This document shows, in pieces, positions 1 through 10,301 of a DNA stretch of 64,000 bases; the stretch's first letter is position 1; each line of letters starts with the position of its first letter. The stretch comes from Hyphomonas sp. (GTDB lineage Bacteria; Pseudomonadota; Alphaproteobacteria; Caulobacterales; Hyphomonadaceae): contig CP051229.1 in NCBI GenBank assembly GCA_017792365.1, forward strand, positions 1,798,001 through 1,862,000. The letters run 5' to 3'. The notes under the pieces are model-generated. The model did not search any database. It worked only from the letters and a program-made list of their open reading frames with translations, and was not told the origin of the DNA. The translations under genes and the position numbers were made by a program.

Positions 1-326
1 AGACGCGCCAGACGCGCGCCCTTCTCGACCTGGTCGCCTTCGTCGACATAAACCTCGGCCACGCGGAAGCCCGAAAGCTCCGAACCGACAGCCGCTTCCT
101 CGCGCACGACGAGGCGTCCCGTCGCGACGATTTCTTCCGACAGGCTGCGGCGCTCGATGCGCGTCACGCGCATGCTCTGCTCACTGCCCTCAGTCGCCCT
201 GGCCGCCTGAGTCGCCTCGCCCTGCGGAGCTTCCGCCGCAGGCGCGGGCTTCTGGCCGCAGGCGCCAAGCGCCAGCGAGAGCGCGACCACGCCGACGCCC
301 GTTTTCATCAGATTGCGCGAATGCAT
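1..326 (-). CDS. RND efflux periplasmic adaptor (MFP/HlyD family), N-terminal part
   Basis: This is the start of a membrane-fusion (adaptor) subunit of a tripartite RND efflux pump; the rest lies beyond the left window edge. Reading the minus strand from ATG 326 gives a signal peptide with a lipobox (LGAC followed by GQ), so the protein is probably a lipoprotein on the periplasmic face of the inner membrane. It continues into the first beta-barrel/lipoyl region (VATGRLVVREEAAVGSELSG, then EVYVDEGDQVEKGARLAR), which is typical of the family. An AAGGA ribosome site lies 9 nt before ATG 326; a second in-frame ATG at 308 is possible. The divergent TetR gene at 611 is a likely regulator. About 108 residues are visible. 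Confidence 0.85.
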   Translation of the reverse strand, partial: MHSRNLMKTGVGVVALSLALGACGQKPAPAAEAPQGEATQAARATEGSEQSMRVTRIERRSLSEEIVATGRLVVREEAAVGSELSGFRVAEVYVDEGDQVEKGARLAR

Positions 327-481
327 GTTTTGTTATCCTTGCGCGTTTCGGGGAGTATTTATCTAGTATTTTGTTTTATATTGCGTTTCCGGCTGTCCCG
401 CCGGTTGCTCAGACCACTGCGTCAATTTCGCCGTCCACTGACGTTTCATCGGCGAACGATATCGACCTCACTGCTCCGATA

Positions 482-518
482 CACTACTTCAGCAGTGTTG
501 GAAACTCCAGCGTTTCCA
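482..518. promoter_or_regulatory. Two adjacent inverted repeats, candidate TetR operator
   Basis: Two palindromes sit side by side between the divergent efflux-adaptor and TetR genes. The first, 482-497, is CACTACT-TC-AGCAGTG with one mismatch. The second, 499-518, is TGGAAAC-N6-GTTTCCA and is perfect. TetR repressors usually bind such sites between themselves and the divergent pump genes, so these are candidate operators. The rest of the 327-610 gap is AT-rich and probably holds both promoters. Binding is inferred. Confidence 0.4.
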
Positions 519-610
519 TATCTCACGCCCCTATGGCTCGAAAAGGTGGTCATCGCGTTAAATGGATCAAGTTTTCGCGCGCAATTGCATGAACGTGTGG
601 CCTTTCTGAC

Positions 611-1219
611 ATGGTTACAGCCGCTACTCCCGCCGAGGATAACGACCTGCGAGACCGTATCCTGTCAGCAGCGAAACGAATCTTTCTCGAAGGCGCCCCC
701 GAAACCGCAACCATGGACGCCGTCGCCCAGTCGGCCGGCATGTCGAAGAAGACCATCTACCGCGAGTTCAAGAGCCAGCTTGAGCTCATGATCGCGCTGA
801 TGAAGGAAAACCGCACCGACTTCGGCCAGATCCCGCCGCCCGACCCCAACGAACCGCTCGACGAACAACTCACCCGGCTCATCGTCCGCGTCGTGTCCTA
901 CGTCATGGCGCCAAACTCGATGGCGCTGATCCGCCTGATCGTCTCCGAAATCCGCCGTTACCCCGAACTCCTCAAGGAGCACAAACAGCGCGGCCTGCCC
1001 GTGGAAGTCGTCGCCGACTGGTTCCGCCACGACATCGTGAAAGCGGCCTACGACTTCGACGATCCCGAGGACGCCGCCGCCATGGTCATCGGCATGGTTG
1101 TCCAGGATGCCCCGTTCAAGCTGATCTTCCTGCCGACCGAAACGCTGCCGGACGAAGAACTCGAACGCCGCGCGCGCACTGGCGTCAGGATTTTCCTGCG
1201 CGGCATCGCCAAGGCCTAG
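611..1219 (+). CDS. TetR/AcrR family transcriptional regulator
   Basis: A 202-residue TetR-type repressor. Residues about 15-60 form the helix-turn-helix DNA-binding domain (RILSAAKRIFLEGAPETATM, then AQSAGMSKKTIYREFKSQLE). The C-terminal ligand-binding half (MALIRLIVSEIRRYPELLKE) resembles the AefR-like C-terminal domain found in efflux-pump regulators. It is transcribed divergently from the RND adaptor gene, so it probably represses that pump in response to a toxic small molecule. No strong ribosome site precedes ATG 611, so the start is less sure than the gene. It ends 13 bases from the converging pstA gene. Confidence 0.88.
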   Translation: MVTAATPAEDNDLRDRILSAAKRIFLEGAPETATMDAVAQSAGMSKKTIYREFKSQLELMIALMKENRTDFGQIPPPDPNEPLDEQLTRLIVRVVSYVMAPNSMALIRLIVSEIRRYPELLKEHKQRGLPVEVVADWFRHDIVKAAYDFDDPEDAAAMVIGMVVQDAPFKLIFLPTETLPDEELERRARTGVRIFLRGIAKA

Positions 1220-1231
1220 CCTTCCGCCCGC

Positions 1232-2524
1232 CTACCAGCGCTTCTCCAGCTTCGACCGCAGCCAGATCGCTGCGCCGTTGATCACGATCATGAACGCCAG
1301 AAGGATCAGGATCGCAGCCGACGTGCGCTCCTCCCACGCCACTTCCGCGCTGTCCGACCACAGGAAGATCTGCACCGGCAGCGCGCTCGCCGGCTCGGTG
1401 ATGCTGGACGGGATCTCGGTCACGAACGCCACCATGCCGATCATCAGCAGCGGCGCCGTCTCGCCCAGCGCCCGCGCCATGCCGATGATCGAGCCCGTGA
1501 GGATGCCCGGCGCGGCGTTCGGCAGCTTGTGGTGGAACACCGCCTGCGTATGCGACGCGCCAAGGCTCAGCGCCCCGTCATAGATGCCGCTCGGCACAGC
1601 CTTCAGCGCAGCCCTCGTCGCAATCATGATCGTCGGGAAGGTCATGAACGCCAGCACGATCCCGCCCACCAGCGGCGCAGACCGCGGCATGCCGAAGAAG
1701 TTCAGGAACACCGCCAGGCCAAGCAGGCCGAACACGATCGACGGCACCGCCGCCAGGTTGTTGATGTTGATCTCGACGAAGTCCGTCATCCGGTTCTTTG
1801 GCGCATATTCTTCCAGATAGACCGCCGCGCCCACGCCCAGCGGGAACGCCAGCACAAACGTCACCAGCATCGTCAGCAGCGAACCGACAATTGCGCCCGC
1901 AACGCCCGCCAGCTCAGGGTCACGGCTGTCAGGCGCGGTAAACAGCGTCCAGTTGAACTGCGACTTGATCTCGCCGCTCGCCTTCAGCTCCTGCGCCCAG
2001 GCGATCTGGTTGTCTGAAACCCGACGCAGCGATTCGTCGATGTCGGTGGTCAGATTCCCCTTCAGGTACTGGTCGAGGTCGTCCGACACCGGCGCCGTCA
2101 CGGTCATCGTGGTCCCGACCAGCGACGGATCGGTGAACACCTGCTGGCGGATGATGTCGGTCGCCCCCGACGTCGACACCAGCCCAAAAGCCTCCTGACG
2201 CCGCTGCCGGTCGTCGCCGACATCGAAGCGCTCATAAAGGGCGTCCTGCACCACCGCGCGATAATTCGCCAGACGCAGCGCATCGGGATCCCGCTCACCG
2301 CTCGGATCAAGCTCCTCCTCGTCCAGCACCACCTCGAATGTGATGACGTTCTGCGTGAACGCGCTGATGCCCGTACCCACGATGCTCGACATCAGCCAGA
2401 CCAGCGCAGCGATCGCAAACGCAATCGCGGCGACGCCAAGCGCATGGAAAACGGAGTTGGCCCTGCGCCGCTTCTTCAGCATCGCCACCGCGCGCGCGGT
2501 CGTATGTGGTGACCCGCTACTCAT
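1232..2524 (-). CDS. pstA: Phosphate ABC transporter permease PstA
   Basis: Inner-membrane permease of the high-affinity phosphate importer; it forms the channel together with PstC. The 430-residue protein has an N-terminal membrane anchor and a long periplasmic domain of the DUF3333 type (residues about 30-205), common in alphaproteobacterial PstA. The ABC permease core follows with about five further membrane segments and the coupling-loop signature (LGASHTQAVFHHKLPNAAPG). The start overlaps the end of pstC by 8 bases, indicating translational coupling. The ATPase gene pstB, which usually follows, is absent: the next gene is a convergent TetR. Confidence 0.95.
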   Translation of the reverse strand: MSSGSPHTTARAVAMLKKRRRANSVFHALGVAAIAFAIAALVWLMSSIVGTGISAFTQNVITFEVVLDEEELDPSGERDPDALRLANYRAVVQDALYERFDVGDDRQRRQEAFGLVSTSGATDIIRQQVFTDPSLVGTTMTVTAPVSDDLDQYLKGNLTTDIDESLRRVSDNQIAWAQELKASGEIKSQFNWTLFTAPDSRDPELAGVAGAIVGSLLTMLVTFVLAFPLGVGAAVYLEEYAPKNRMTDFVEININNLAAVPSIVFGLLGLAVFLNFFGMPRSAPLVGGIVLAFMTFPTIMIATRAALKAVPSGIYDGALSLGASHTQAVFHHKLPNAAPGILTGSIIGMARALGETAPLLMIGMVAFVTEIPSSITEPASALPVQIFLWSDSAEVAWEERTSAAILILLAFMIVINGAAIWLRSKLEKRW

Positions 2525-3719
2525 ACTTTTCCCGGTATTTCCTGACGATGTTGAGCGCGAACACGTTCAGCACCAGCGTGATGACAAACAGGACCAGACC
2601 CAGCGCGAACGCCGCGCGCGTCTTGGCGCTGTCGAATTCCTGGTCGCCCGTCAGCAGCGCCACGATCTGCACCGTCACGGTCGTCACCGCCTCAAACGGG
2701 TTGGCCGTCAGGTTCGCCGCCCGCCCCGCCGCCATCACCACGATCATCGTCTCGCCAATCGCGCGGCTGATCGCCAGCACGAACGCGCCCATGATCCCGG
2801 GCAGCGCAGCCGCGAACACCACGTTGCTCGTCGTTTCGAACTTGGTTGCGCCCAGCGCGTAGGAGCCGTCGCGCATGGTTTGCGGCACGGCATTGATCAC
2901 ATCATCCGACAGCGACGACACCAGCGGGATGATCATCACGCCCATCACCGAACCCGCCGCAATCGCGCTCTGGGTGGGCGCCTCGAATCCCATCGATTCA
3001 CCAAACGCCCGGATCGTCGGCCCCACAGCCAGCAGCCCGAAGAAGCCGTACACCACTGTCGGAATGCCCGCGAGAATCTCGATCACCGGCTTGACGATCG
3101 AACGCACCCGCTTGTTGGCGTATTCCGACAGGTAGATCGCAATCATTAACCCGATCGGCCCGGCGACGACGATCGCCACGGCCATCACCAGGAACGTGCC
3201 CGTAAACACCGGCACGGCGCCGAACGCGCCCGACTGCCCCTGCTGGTCCGCACGCAGCGCCGTCTGCGGCGACCACTGCAGCCCGGTCAGAAACTCGATC
3301 GGCGACACCTCGGCGAAGAACAGGATGCTCTCGTAAAGAAGCGAAGCGATGATCCCCAGCGTCGTCAGGACGGCGACAACCGAGCACGCCCCAAGCGCCG
3401 CCTGCACGATGCGCTCGACATGCGTGCGCGCCCTAAAGTCAGGCCGCGCCAGCGTATAGGCGATCGCAAACATCCCCAGCGCGGTGGCCGCGACCAGCGC
3501 AAACGCCACCAGGCGCGACATGTCGGGCGCAAAGGTCAGGAGCAGGCTGAGAACGACGAACGTCGGAATGCCGATCAGCCAGCCCGCGAGGTAACCGTGA
3601 TACCCGGCGCGCGAATGCATCCGCACGCCGCTTGTGCTGGCGCGCACCAGCGCCGCCCGTCTCGACAGGAAGAACCCGCCGATGACGGCCAGCGCTGCAA
3701 ATACGAACAGTCCGATCAA
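2517..3719 (-). CDS. pstC: Phosphate ABC transporter permease PstC
   Basis: Second inner-membrane permease of the phosphate importer. The 400-residue protein has two N-terminal hydrophobic regions, then a third before the permease core. It carries the coupling motif LGATKFETTSNVVFAAALPG and the Pst-type stretch AISRAIGETMIVVMAAGRAA. It lies 55 bases downstream of pstS and overlaps pstA, so porin-pstS-pstC-pstA reads as one minus-strand operon. The start at 3719 opens directly in a hydrophobic segment, normal for this family. No second promoter is evident between pstS and pstC. Confidence 0.95.
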   Translation of the reverse strand: MIGLFVFAALAVIGGFFLSRRAALVRASTSGVRMHSRAGYHGYLAGWLIGIPTFVVLSLLLTFAPDMSRLVAFALVAATALGMFAIAYTLARPDFRARTHVERIVQAALGACSVVAVLTTLGIIASLLYESILFFAEVSPIEFLTGLQWSPQTALRADQQGQSGAFGAVPVFTGTFLVMAVAIVVAGPIGLMIAIYLSEYANKRVRSIVKPVIEILAGIPTVVYGFFGLLAVGPTIRAFGESMGFEAPTQSAIAAGSVMGVMIIPLVSSLSDDVINAVPQTMRDGSYALGATKFETTSNVVFAAALPGIMGAFVLAISRAIGETMIVVMAAGRAANLTANPFEAVTTVTVQIVALLTGDQEFDSAKTRAAFALGLVLFVITLVLNVFALNIVRKYREKYE

Positions 3720-3774
3720 GCCGCAGCCCCGCTTCTCGATCCGTTAGCGCACGGATGAACCGCCTTATGCAGTT

Positions 3775-4867
3775 CTACTCCTCGTGCGCATACCCCGTCC
3801 CTGTGACAACAGCGTCACGGTAGGCGGCCCGCGCCTCATCCGTCGCCGGAACAAGGCCGATTTCCTCGAGATAACCGCCCTCGCCCGCCGCCTCATCCGA
3901 CAGGAATTCCAGCGCATACTGGCGAATGGCCGGTATTTCCTCCATGTGAGACGCCTTCACATAGAAGAACAGCGAGCGCGAAATCGGGTAGTCGCCGGTG
4001 GTGATGTTCTCGAAGCTCGGCTCGGCCCCATCCACCGTCGCACCTTTGATCTTGTCCGTGTTCTGGGCAAGGAACGAATAGCCGAACACCCCAACCGCGG
4101 TAGGCGTGTTGACCAGCGTCTGGACGATGACGTTGTCGTTCTCGCCGGAATCGATCCAGCGGCCATCCTCACGCACCGTGTGGGCTGCAGCCAGGAAGGC
4201 GTCCTCGTCGCTGTCGGCCAGCGCCGCAAGGCAAGGATACGCCTTCGCGCCGCCTTCCATGGCGATCTCGACGAACGCATCGCGCGTGCCCGATGTCGGA
4301 GGCGGGCCATAGCCCTCGATCGTCTCGTTCGGCAGCGACGGATCGATCTCCGACCAGTTGTTGTAGCCGTTCGCGACCATCGTGCAGTCATCGTCCGATG
4401 TCGGCAGTTCCTTGGCGAACGCCTGGTAGACCTGCTTCAGCGACAGATTGAATTCCGGCCCTTCGCGCAGGTTGCCGATGACGATGCCGTCATAGCCGAT
4501 CATCACCTCGACGACCTCGTCCACCCCGTTGGCGTGGCAAGCGGCAAGCTCGCTCTCCTTCTGGCGGCGCGAGGAATTGGTGATGTCCGGCGTGTCCATG
4601 CCGGCCCCGTCACAGAACAGCTTGTGACCGCCGCCCGAACCCGTCGATTCGACCACGACGTTGACGCCGGTCTTGTTCTTGAACTCCTGCGCCACCTTGG
4701 TGGAGAACGGATACACCGTCGACGATCCAACGATCCGGATCTCGCTGCGCGCCGTGCTCGCCGCCGCATCGCTGTTCGCCTCGCCGGCCGCGCTGACCGC
4801 CTTCGCCGCCGCATGCCGCCAGACCAGCCGCAAACACGCCGCCAGCAAGTAGGGTTCTGAGTTTCAT
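3775..4867 (-). CDS. pstS: Phosphate-binding protein PstS, lipoprotein, frameshifted near the N-terminus
   Basis: Periplasmic phosphate-binding component of the Pst importer. The mature part shows PstS/SphX-family phosphate-contact motifs: IVGSSTVYPFS, ESTGSGGGHKLFC and PPTSGTRDAF. The start at ATG 4867 is supported by GGAAGAG upstream and gives a lipoprotein signal (MKLRTLLAGGVFAAGLAAC). Just after the lipobox cysteine (codon 4811-4813) the reading frame is wrong, and the mature protein continues one base out of frame. One extra base within about 4770-4812, in a GGCGGCG-rich stretch, explains it. As the rest is intact, sequence error is the simplest reading. Without the correction only a start inside the signal region would be available. 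Confidence 0.88.
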
Positions 4868-4962
4868 GAATTTCTCTTCCGCTTGCGCAAGACGCCCAAA
4901 GGGCAAAGGCTTCGCCTGCCGGCCACTCCTGCCAATGAATGACGAAGCTTTTGTGACAGTCA

Positions 4963-6141
4963 CTAGAAGTCGAACTGAAGACGCACAGTTACACCAGAAA
5001 CATCATCGGATTCGGTCCCGGCGACGACCTGCTGCGCGAACGCAGGGTCCAGCCCCGACGTGCTCGCGCCATAGCTCACATCGTTCCAGAACGCGTTGAT
5101 TCCCAAGCGGGAATACGCCGTCGGCCACCAGTCGGCGCCCAGCACCAGCGTGTCCAGCTCGCCGCCGTCCAAGCCGCCATCGCGCTGGTCGATCGAATCC
5201 AGCCTCGCGACAAAGGACCACGCCCCGTTGCCGCCCTCGCCCAGCGGCGCATCCACCTTAGGCCGGTCGAACCGCCCGCCCTTGTAGGTCCGCTCGCCGC
5301 CCAGGATCATGCCGGCCTCGAGGTAATAGCCATACAGCGTCGGGTCGCCGACCGCGCACGCCGCGCAGTCCGCATCCGTCACGCCGTATTCCGCAGCCCC
5401 CCAGAAGCGCGACACGATCACCGCGGCCTCCGCCCCATAAAACGCATCACTGTCGGCGATCGCGCCGGTCGAGATCACCCGCCCGGGAATGTGCGCGTAC
5501 GGCCGCTGCCGATACCGGATCAGCCCCGAATCATCGCCCTGCTCGCGATAGCGCGCCGACGCCCCAAGGTGCACCAGGCCATCCTCGCCAAAAGGAACCG
5601 CATAAGTCCCGCGCGCGGCCAGCGCCGTGCCGCCGTCGACCGCATCCGATTCGAGGTTCTCCCCGAACACGCCGGCAGCGAACGTATAGCGCTCGCCCGA
5701 GCGCTGCGCCTGCACGCCAATCCGGCGATCAAATTCGAACGCGTCGGAAAACGCCGTCCGCTCATACGTGGACGTGAACCGGCCCGAGGTGATCTCGTCG
5801 AATGAGTTGGGCGTCTTCATCTGCCCGGCCCGCAACTCCCAGCCGTTCGCCACGGCAAAATCGAGATAGACGTCAGTCGCGGAAACCTCGCCCGAACTGT
5901 CAGTCGCCAGCTCGGCCTTGTAGCTGATGGCGCTCGAGAGATCCCCGGCCACCGCAAGCCGGATCGTGCGCGCCTCGCCCGCCGATACGTCGAAGTCCGC
6001 CCGATCAGCGTCCAGCACGCTGTAATCCAGCTGCACCCGCCCCGAGAGCTTGAGCGTCGGCTCCTGGGCCGCAGCCACAGGCGCGCCAAGCGCCGAAACT
6101 GCGCCAACGGCGATTGCAGAAATCGTGAAGGTACGTGTCAT
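4963..6141 (-). CDS. Phosphate-selective porin (OprO/OprP family)
   Basis: Outer-membrane beta-barrel of 392 residues with a signal peptide ending near AAAQEP. It shows OprP-type features: KLSGRVQLDYSVLDADRADF at the mature N-terminus, the early-barrel motifs YLDFAVANGWELRAGQMKTP and FTSTYERTAFSDAFEFDRRI, and a terminal aromatic (RLQFDF). OprO/OprP porins pass phosphate or polyphosphate across the outer membrane. The gene leads the pst operon, 95 bases before pstS, behind a candidate Pho box. This supports induction by phosphate starvation through PhoB. It has an unpaired DCAACAV motif in one loop. Confidence 0.88.
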   Translation of the reverse strand: MTRTFTISAIAVGAVSALGAPVAAAQEPTLKLSGRVQLDYSVLDADRADFDVSAGEARTIRLAVAGDLSSAISYKAELATDSSGEVSATDVYLDFAVANGWELRAGQMKTPNSFDEITSGRFTSTYERTAFSDAFEFDRRIGVQAQRSGERYTFAAGVFGENLESDAVDGGTALAARGTYAVPFGEDGLVHLGASARYREQGDDSGLIRYRQRPYAHIPGRVISTGAIADSDAFYGAEAAVIVSRFWGAAEYGVTDADCAACAVGDPTLYGYYLEAGMILGGERTYKGGRFDRPKVDAPLGEGGNGAWSFVARLDSIDQRDGGLDGGELDTLVLGADWWPTAYSRLGINAFWNDVSYGASTSGLDPAFAQQVVAGTESDDVSGVTVRLQFDF

Positions 6142-6197
6142 GAGCCAGCCGCCCCGAATTCGCTAGATGAGCCCTGTTTGCCTCTGCCCGCGGCTGT

Positions 6198-6235
6198 GCG
6201 ACACTTGCATGACGCTTTGATGACACTGACGCGAC
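6198..6235 (-). promoter_or_regulatory. Candidate Pho box upstream of the porin-pst operon
   Basis: On the minus strand GTCAT occurs twice exactly 11 bases apart (6220-6224 and 6209-6213). It is flanked at the same 11-base period by GTCGC at 6231-6235 and 6198-6202. PhoB binds direct repeats with 11-base spacing (CTGTCAT-type), so this is a good candidate. It lies 57-94 bases before the porin start, in position to activate the operon. Confidence 0.6.
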
Positions 6236-6408
6236 GTCCACCAAAATAAATCCGTATGCGGACGGTATGTCGCGGTTCGACCGGACGCGCCTCGCCCATG
6301 CCTGCTGTGAATTCTCTGTCTGCAGGTGCAAAGCCTTTCCGTTCGCGGTAAGTGTGTCGCGAAAAGCCGACAGCCGGCCACAAGACCGGGACCACAGGGA
6401 GCGACCAC

Positions 6409-7905
<1,497 letters not shown>

Positions 7906-7958
7906 GAGGACGAACGAGCACATGGGGGAGGTTGCACTACAGCAACCGGGAGAGAACG

Positions 7959-8360
7959 ATGAGCGGTGAAACCATTGCGCTGGCCGTGGGGTCGTTGTGT
8001 GCGCTGCGGTTTCTGACGCACGTATTCGTCGTCTTTAGCACTCCAGACCCGACGCTACCGAGTTACCTGCGGCCCGGGTATCGGTCGAAGGGTTTCGTCG
8101 ACAAGCTGAAGATGGCTGTCGGTGGCATCGCACTATTCGCCGGCGCGTGGATCGTATCTGCGCAAGTTTTCGATGTGCTGATTTGGTGGCTGCCGCGAGA
8201 ATGGGGTTTCGAGGATAGTGAAGGATACTGGACCAGTTACCGAACCTACCTTCAACACTTCGCGGGATTCTGGGGCGGCCTTTATGGTGTTTCTGAAATC
8301 CATAAAGTTCCTCGACGACTCCGGCGATTGGCGGACCAAGCGGAAAGGAGATCCACATGA
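7959..8360 (+). CDS. Hypothetical membrane protein
   Basis: A 133-residue protein I do not recognise. It has an N-terminal hydrophobic segment (ETIALAVGSLCALRFLTHVF) and a second one (MAVGGIALFAGAWIVSAQVF), followed by a tryptophan- and tyrosine-rich stretch and a basic tail (RRLRRLADQAERR). The start ATG is preceded by GGGAGA at good spacing. The base composition is visibly more AT-rich than the flanking catabolic genes and third codon positions are mixed, suggesting later acquisition. It overlaps the next gene by ATGA, so the pair is probably co-translated. Confidence 0.75.
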   Translation: MSGETIALAVGSLCALRFLTHVFVVFSTPDPTLPSYLRPGYRSKGFVDKLKMAVGGIALFAGAWIVSAQVFDVLIWWLPREWGFEDSEGYWTSYRTYLQHFAGFWGGLYGVSEIHKVPRRLRRLADQAERRST

Positions 8361-8680
8361 CTGACGAGGAGGTAGCCCAAATTGCCGAGAAGGCGGCATC
8401 GTATCCTGTCGGAAGCCGTGAGAACCCCATCCGCACGTTTCAGCCGTCCGGCTCAGAATTCTACCTCCAACGGCTTCGCACTAGTTCCGGTCGACCGCTG
8501 CAATATCGACGGCGCGGTAGTGTAGGTGTCGGGCCTTACGACAATATTCTCGACGAATATCAGATCAGGGATCCCGATTCGAACGACATGACTTCAATCT
8601 TTATCGACATGTATCACATGTTCTACGACGACGCGCGCTCGCCGCCAGGATTGCAGCTTCTTCCATCAAGAAAAAAATAG
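8357..8680 (+). CDS. Hypothetical protein, translationally coupled
   Basis: A 107-residue soluble-looking protein with no recognised domain. It starts at an ATG overlapping the previous stop (ATGA), with AAAGGAGA as ribosome site. Features are an acidic helix at the N-terminus (DEEVAQIAEKAASYPVGSRE) and a C-terminal half rich in Asp, Tyr and Met (SIFIDMYHMFYDDA). Its composition is AT-richer than its neighbours, like the preceding gene. The two may encode a small membrane protein and its partner; this is inferred only from the overlap. Confidence 0.7.
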   Translation: MTDEEVAQIAEKAASYPVGSRENPIRTFQPSGSEFYLQRLRTSSGRPLQYRRRGSVGVGPYDNILDEYQIRDPDSNDMTSIFIDMYHMFYDDARSPPGLQLLPSRKK

Positions 8681-8737
8681 GATCGACGGCGCTGCCTCAT
8701 CACTACTTCCAATCAGTCTTCACCCGCGGTTGCCCTT

Positions 8738-9154
8738 TTGCCCACAGCCTACCTCATCGCCTCGACCCTCCTCGCCGCCGGCGCGCTGCTCCACCTCTGG
8801 GCGGTCGTCACCGGCCCGAAGGCGCTGACCCTCATCGGCGCCAACAAGCGCATCGTCCTCGCGCGCGAGAACGGCTCGGCGCTGGCGTGGACCGTCAGCC
8901 TCACCTTCGCCGCCTTCATGGCCGGCCTTGCATGGATGAGCTTCGATCAGTGGCGCGGCGTCGATGACGGCGTCGCCCGCGTCCTCCTATCCGTCTTCGC
9001 CATCATCTTCATCCTGCGCGGCCTCTACGTCTTCCTCATGCTGCCCAAGGTGAACTGGAAGATCCCGCGCGACCGCGTCTTCGTAGTTATCTCAACCGGC
9101 GCGCTGATCATCGGGGCCGCCCTCGCCGCAGGCCTCTGGGGTCCCCAGCCATGA
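8738..9154 (+). CDS. Hypothetical four-helix membrane protein
   Basis: A 138-residue inner-membrane protein with four predicted hydrophobic segments: residues about 3-25, 48-68, 80-104 and 112-133. Charged loops (GANKRIVLARENGS, LPKVNWKIPRDR) separate them. Codon use is GC-rich and matches the chromosome. The start is a TTG at 8738 with no clear ribosome site and is the only candidate in that frame before the first helix. It overlaps the following GFA-family gene by ATGA, so they are probably expressed together. Function unknown. Confidence 0.72.
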   Translation: MPTAYLIASTLLAAGALLHLWAVVTGPKALTLIGANKRIVLARENGSALAWTVSLTFAAFMAGLAWMSFDQWRGVDDGVARVLLSVFAIIFILRGLYVFLMLPKVNWKIPRDRVFVVISTGALIIGAALAAGLWGPQP

Positions 9155-9642
9155 AAGAGATCAGGGGCACAGTCACAGGCGGCTGCCAGTGCGGCGCGGT
9201 GCGCTATCGCACAGACGTCATGCTCGACAACGCACACCTCTGCCATTGCCGCATGTGCCAGAAGGCCGTCGGCAACATCTTCGCCGCCCTCGTCGCAACG
9301 CCGAACGCCAGCCTCACCTGGACACGCGGCCAACCCTCGGTCTTCAAGAGCTCCGACCACGCCGAACGCGGTTTCTGCAACCAGTGCGGCACGCCGCTCT
9401 TCTACAACAGCCTCGACAACGACCGCATCAACCTCACCATGGGCTCCCTCGACAACCCCAACCAATTCCCGCCCGGCGGCGAAGTCGGCGTCGAGGCAAA
9501 GGTCGACTGGCTCAACTCCATCACCCAATTCACCGACAGCGCCGAAACCGGCGCAGAAGGCGACAAAGCCTGGGCCGAATCCATCCGCCAGACCTCACGC
9601 CAACACCCCGATCATGATACGGATGACTGGCCGCCGAAGTAG
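9151..9642 (+). CDS. GFA family protein (glutathione-dependent formaldehyde-activating-like, zinc-binding)
   Basis: A 163-residue member of the GFA/CENP-V superfamily. The zinc-binding cysteines are visible in CQCGAVRY, CHCRMCQ and CNQCGTPL. The namesake enzyme was proposed to condense glutathione with formaldehyde, but most GFA relatives have no proven reaction, so no substrate is assigned. The gene is coupled by an ATGA overlap to the upstream membrane-protein gene. The C-terminus (HPDHDTDDWPPK) is acidic and histidine-containing. It is followed by a palindromic repeat region. Confidence 0.88.
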   Translation: MKEIRGTVTGGCQCGAVRYRTDVMLDNAHLCHCRMCQKAVGNIFAALVATPNASLTWTRGQPSVFKSSDHAERGFCNQCGTPLFYNSLDNDRINLTMGSLDNPNQFPPGGEVGVEAKVDWLNSITQFTDSAETGAEGDKAWAESIRQTSRQHPDHDTDDWPPK

Positions 9643-9663
9643 GTTGAGGCCTATCATTCCGTA

Positions 9664-9760
9664 TTCCCCGCGAAGGCGGGGATCCGGCCAGCGAACGTCA
9701 GTTCGCTTCGAACCCATAAGGCGCTCGCGCGCCTGACCAGACCCCCGCCTTCGCGGGGGG
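9664..9760. repeat. Pair of inverted REP-like palindromes
   Basis: Two short palindromes in opposite orientation. CCCCGC-GAAG-GCGGGG is at 9666-9681 and CCCCCGC-CTTC-GCGGGGG at 9742-9759. Together they form a BIME-like unit after the GFA gene. The same palindrome recurs alone at 14342-14357, so it is a dispersed intergenic repeat. Confidence 0.7.
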
Positions 9761-9806
9761 ACACCGCATAGAGGGTTAAGCGATTGAACTGCTGTCGAGC
9801 CTGCCC

Positions 9807-10301
9807 GTGAATACGCTGATCACAGCGCTTGTCATATCGGTCGGCGTTTCTTGCCCTGCAGCACACGCCTGCTCGCGAGACTTCGGTCCGGGCTGGGAAC
9901 AACGCGCAATCGACTCAGCCGAATTGATCTTTATCGGGAGGCTCACAAACAGCCACCAGTCGGAAGGGTTTCCACACCGGCCAGACTGGCGCGAATTCAC
10001 GTTCGCAGAGTTTGAAGTGACCCATTGGGTAAAAGGAAGCGCGGAAAGCGAGTTTCTGGCAGTCCGGTTCGCCAATTGGCCGGTCCATGGATGCGGTGTC
10101 ATCTTTGATCTCCCGATCGGTGAAACCGAGATCGTGTTCGCCAGAACGGAAGAAGATGGAATTGACGGCTGGTTTGAAGGATACGCAGTACTCGCAAAGC
10201 TTCACGATCCAGTCGTCAAGGAACTCATGAGCGGAATTCCCGACCCGACCGAATATCCGCCGCCCCCGCCATCAACAAAAGTCGAACCGGAGTACAAATG
10301 A
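9807..10301 (+). CDS. Secreted hypothetical protein, TIMP/netrin-like N-terminus
   Basis: A 164-residue exported protein starting at GTG 9807. It has a signal peptide ending around CPAAHA and a mature N-terminus of CSRDFGPGWEQRAIDSAELI. A mature protein beginning with cysteine followed by a beta-strand pattern (IFIGRLTN, FAEFEVTHWVKG) resembles the TIMP/netrin-like fold seen in some bacterial exported proteins; this is a weak structural guess. Cys102 in VHGCGVIF could pair with the N-terminal cysteine. A proline-rich tail (EYPPPPPSTKVEPE) follows. The composition is AT-richer than its surroundings, and the stop overlaps the start of the enoyl-CoA hydratase gene by ATGA. Confidence 0.75.
   Translation: MNTLITALVISVGVSCPAAHACSRDFGPGWEQRAIDSAELIFIGRLTNSHQSEGFPHRPDWREFTFAEFEVTHWVKGSAESEFLAVRFANWPVHGCGVIFDLPIGETEIVFARTEEDGIDGWFEGYAVLAKLHDPVVKELMSGIPDPTEYPPPPPSTKVEPEYK

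Noticed and set aside
4938-4965. Pho box directly before pstS
   Set aside because: GTGACAGTCAC is a palindrome at the porin stop, and the nearby GTCAC/GTCAT copies are 14, not 11, bases apart.
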